Program-made: the position numbers and the translations under genes
Shown: piece by piece, positions 16,010 to 17,078 of the stretch
Layout: each line of letters starts with the position of its first letter
Numbering within the stretch: position 1 is the stretch's first letter
Assembly (NCBI GenBank): GCA_019413955.1
Contig: DXMX01000030.1
Location: 1 to 17,078, forward strand
Direction: 5' to 3'
Length of the DNA: 17,078 nucleotides
Origin: Collinsella sp.
GTDB lineage: Bacteria; Actinomycetota; Coriobacteriia; Coriobacteriales; Coriobacteriaceae
Notes under the pieces: generated by a model
What the model saw: the letters and a program-made list of their open reading frames with translations, nothing else
Told to the model about the DNA's origin: nothing
Database searches by the model: none

Positions 16010-16169
16010 GCGTCATCGCCTCAATCGCATTGGAACCGACTTCTGCTTCGTGCGGAGAATTACGCAGTACGTTGCAGTACATGCAGCTGCAATAACCGCA
16101 TGGGCAATTTCTAATAAAATGAATGACGCTATTTACTGCATGCATGTTAAATGGTCGAATACTTCTCAT
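15990..16169 (-). CDS. Cys-rich RiPP precursor peptide (59 aa)
   Basis: A small gene of 59 residues with a strong ribosome-binding site: GGGAGG followed by CAAATC and ATG 16169. The N-terminal part (MRSIRPFNMHAVNSVIHFIR) looks like a leader. It is followed by the core N21-CPCGYCSCMYC-N33, in which C22, C24, C27, C29 and C32 follow the regular spacing CxCxxCxCxxC. A tail without Cys (34-59) completes it and ends GGYWS. All five Cys lie within 11 residues. Cys-rich precursors of this kind, beside an acyl-carrier-like and a maturation-system protein, are known from clostridial peptide maturation clusters with a radical SAM maturase. It overlaps the acyl-carrier-like gene by 23 nt and the LURP-one-like gene by 20 nt. 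A metal-binding small protein is the alternative. Confidence 0.78.
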   Translation of the reverse strand: MRSIRPFNMHAVNSVIHFIRNCPCGYCSCMYCNVLRNSPHEAEVGSNAIEAMTRGGYWS

Positions 16170-16461
16170 GATTTGCCTCCCATTGTTCGATTGTTTCTGA
16201 CTGTTCTATTACCTTCTTCACCTCCTCAACACTGTTGAACCCTATGTTTTCAATCGACGAGTACTCAACGTAAACAGAAAACCTGCTTTCAAGAAAAATT
16301 AGCAGTCGAACTAGATCCGATGAGGACAAGCTGAATGGGGAATTGGTCAATCGTTGATTTCTTAGATCTTGATCAAATTGAGTCAAATCCAAATCTCTAA
16401 TATTGCTTATTGCTTTTTCGATTTCTGCGTAGATGGTTTCATCTTTACAATATGCTGTCAT
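16147..16461 (-). CDS. acyl-carrier-protein-like member of a peptide maturation system
   Basis: 104 residues. The segment FSLSSSDLVRLLIFLESRFSVYVEYSSIENIGFNSVEEVKKVIE (43-86) follows the ACP helix II-III pattern, with hydrophobic L50, V51, L53, L54, L57 and E58. The usual DSL phosphopantetheine motif is degenerate: a Ser triplet (46-48) sits in its place, and S47 aligns best with the modified Ser, so prosthetic-group attachment is possible but unproven. ACP-related proteins of this size occur in the clostridial Cys-rich peptide systems, which is why I assign it there. The ATG at 16461 overlaps the stop of the upstream gene as ATGA (4 nt), and its end overlaps the precursor gene, so all are probably translated in series. 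Confidence 0.68.
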   Translation of the reverse strand: MTAYCKDETIYAEIEKAISNIRDLDLTQFDQDLRNQRLTNSPFSLSSSDLVRLLIFLESRFSVYVEYSSIENIGFNSVEEVKKVIEQSETIEQWEANHEKYSTI

Positions 16462-17078
16462 TTCAGTACCCCAAGATCGAAATCAAACAACTCGTCCTCG
16501 ATTGTCTTGCAGCATAGTAATGATTCTTCTGGATCTAAGCTGGCTGAGAAACTGGGTATTCCTCTTAGTCGAAGTTCTCTTGCTGCTTGAAGAGCTTTAT
16601 CGCTAGATGAATAGCTTATTTGAAATTCATGCGTCTCCAACCCCTCTGTGGCGTCAAGTACTTCGTTTGTAATTTCAAATTGAACTTTCTCTGCTTGCGT
16701 AAGCGTTTCAATTACGGGCATGAGCCCTAGCATTATGTCGTAGTCGGCTATCGTGTATGGGATATTGATAATGGCTAAGTCAGGGCAGAAAGCTCGACAT
16801 GCAGCAATCGACCCCAATCCGTAATCTCCGAAAATGTGGTCGTTGTATTTCATAAGCACATTGGGCGTCTCTAATAGAGCTAGGTCGGATTTATCATTCT
16901 CAATGATGAGGTTGATCTGCTCATTCATTTTGATGACGGCAGATTGGCCACCATCAAAACTAAGGGTGTTGCAGCCCCAGATTTCATTTAAAGGATTGAA
17001 GCTCAACGCACATAGATTGGGATGGTGCTTTCTCATCTCGCTAACGATGCTACTGAACGTTATTGTTGAATTGGCGGG
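16458..17078 (-). CDS. peptide-maturation-system-like protein (5' end beyond window)
   Basis: The frame is open from the right edge to the stop at 16458; 206 residues are visible. An ATG at 17036 exists, but the 14 codons before it stay open and continue the same fold-like pattern, and no ribosome-binding site is evident there, so I treat the gene as truncated by the window. Visible parts include NPLNEIWGCNTLSFDGGQ, an acidic strand-rich stretch, HIFGDYGLGSIAACRAFCPDLAI and a C-terminal domain. From memory this resembles the N-terminal half of the 'peptide maturation system protein' family found in clostridial Cys-rich peptide clusters, but I cannot confirm that by search, and it appears shorter. 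It overlaps the ACP-like gene by 4 nt. No enzyme active site is recognised. Confidence 0.55.
   Translation of the reverse strand, partial: PANSTITFSSIVSEMRKHHPNLCALSFNPLNEIWGCNTLSFDGGQSAVIKMNEQINLIIENDKSDLALLETPNVLMKYNDHIFGDYGLGSIAACRAFCPDLAIINIPYTIADYDIMLGLMPVIETLTQAEKVQFEITNEVLDATEGLETHEFQISYSSSDKALQAARELRLRGIPSFSASLDPEESLLCCKTIEDELFDFDLGVLK

Noticed and set aside
15981..16238. 85-codon plus-strand frame across the precursor region
   Set aside because: It has no plausible ribosome-binding site or family similarity; the minus strand has a strong ribosome-binding site and a Cys-patterned peptide in an operon.

Overview
The window looks like chromosomal DNA from a high-GC anaerobic gut actinobacterium, most likely a Coriobacteriia member such as Collinsella. 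The genus is inferred from GC-rich codon use, an NAD(P)H-linked [FeFe] hydrogenase, a YgiQ radical SAM protein and a beta-glucoside PTS. No rRNA, tRNA or CRISPR array is visible. About 13.7 kb is GC-rich core sequence; from about 13,740 to the right edge the DNA is clearly more AT-rich and looks acquired.

Left block, 1-5051 (+): the 3' end of a GltD-like flavoprotein subunit overlaps a complete [FeFe] hydrogenase catalytic subunit. A lipoprotein solute-binding protein follows after 2 nt. After a further 3 nt comes a single polypeptide that fuses an ABC permease to an unusually compact ATPase. The four genes look like one operon, linking H2/NAD(P)H metabolism to uptake of an unknown small solute.

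Block 5052-6473 (+): a palindromic operator and a structured leader precede an orphan RelB/DinJ-type antitoxin with no toxin beside it. A long near-perfect REP-like inverted repeat follows, then a CPBP intramembrane protease.

Block 6474-10567: an AraC-type regulator (-) is divergent from a GH1 phospho-beta-glucosidase-like enzyme and a PTS EIIBC (+). Together they form a beta-glucoside uptake and hydrolysis module that ends at a strong intrinsic terminator.

Block 10568-13720: YgiQ (-) and a YoaK/DUF1275 membrane protein (+) diverge around a 13-bp perfect inverted repeat.

Right block, 13740-17078 (AT-rich): this is the most interesting part. On the minus strand is part of an apparent RiPP (ribosomally made, modified peptide) operon. 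In transcription order it holds a maturation-system-like protein cut by the window edge, a small acyl-carrier-like protein, a 59-residue Cys-rich precursor-like peptide with the core CPCGYCSCMYC, and a LURP-one/tubby-like protein. The four genes overlap by 4, 23 and 20 nt. A convergent six-helix ABC exporter of the same composition is the likely exporter or immunity transporter. The layout resembles the clostridial 'Cys-rich peptide/peptide maturation system' clusters that use a radical SAM maturase; any such enzyme would lie beyond 17078. The LURP-one-like member is the least expected part.
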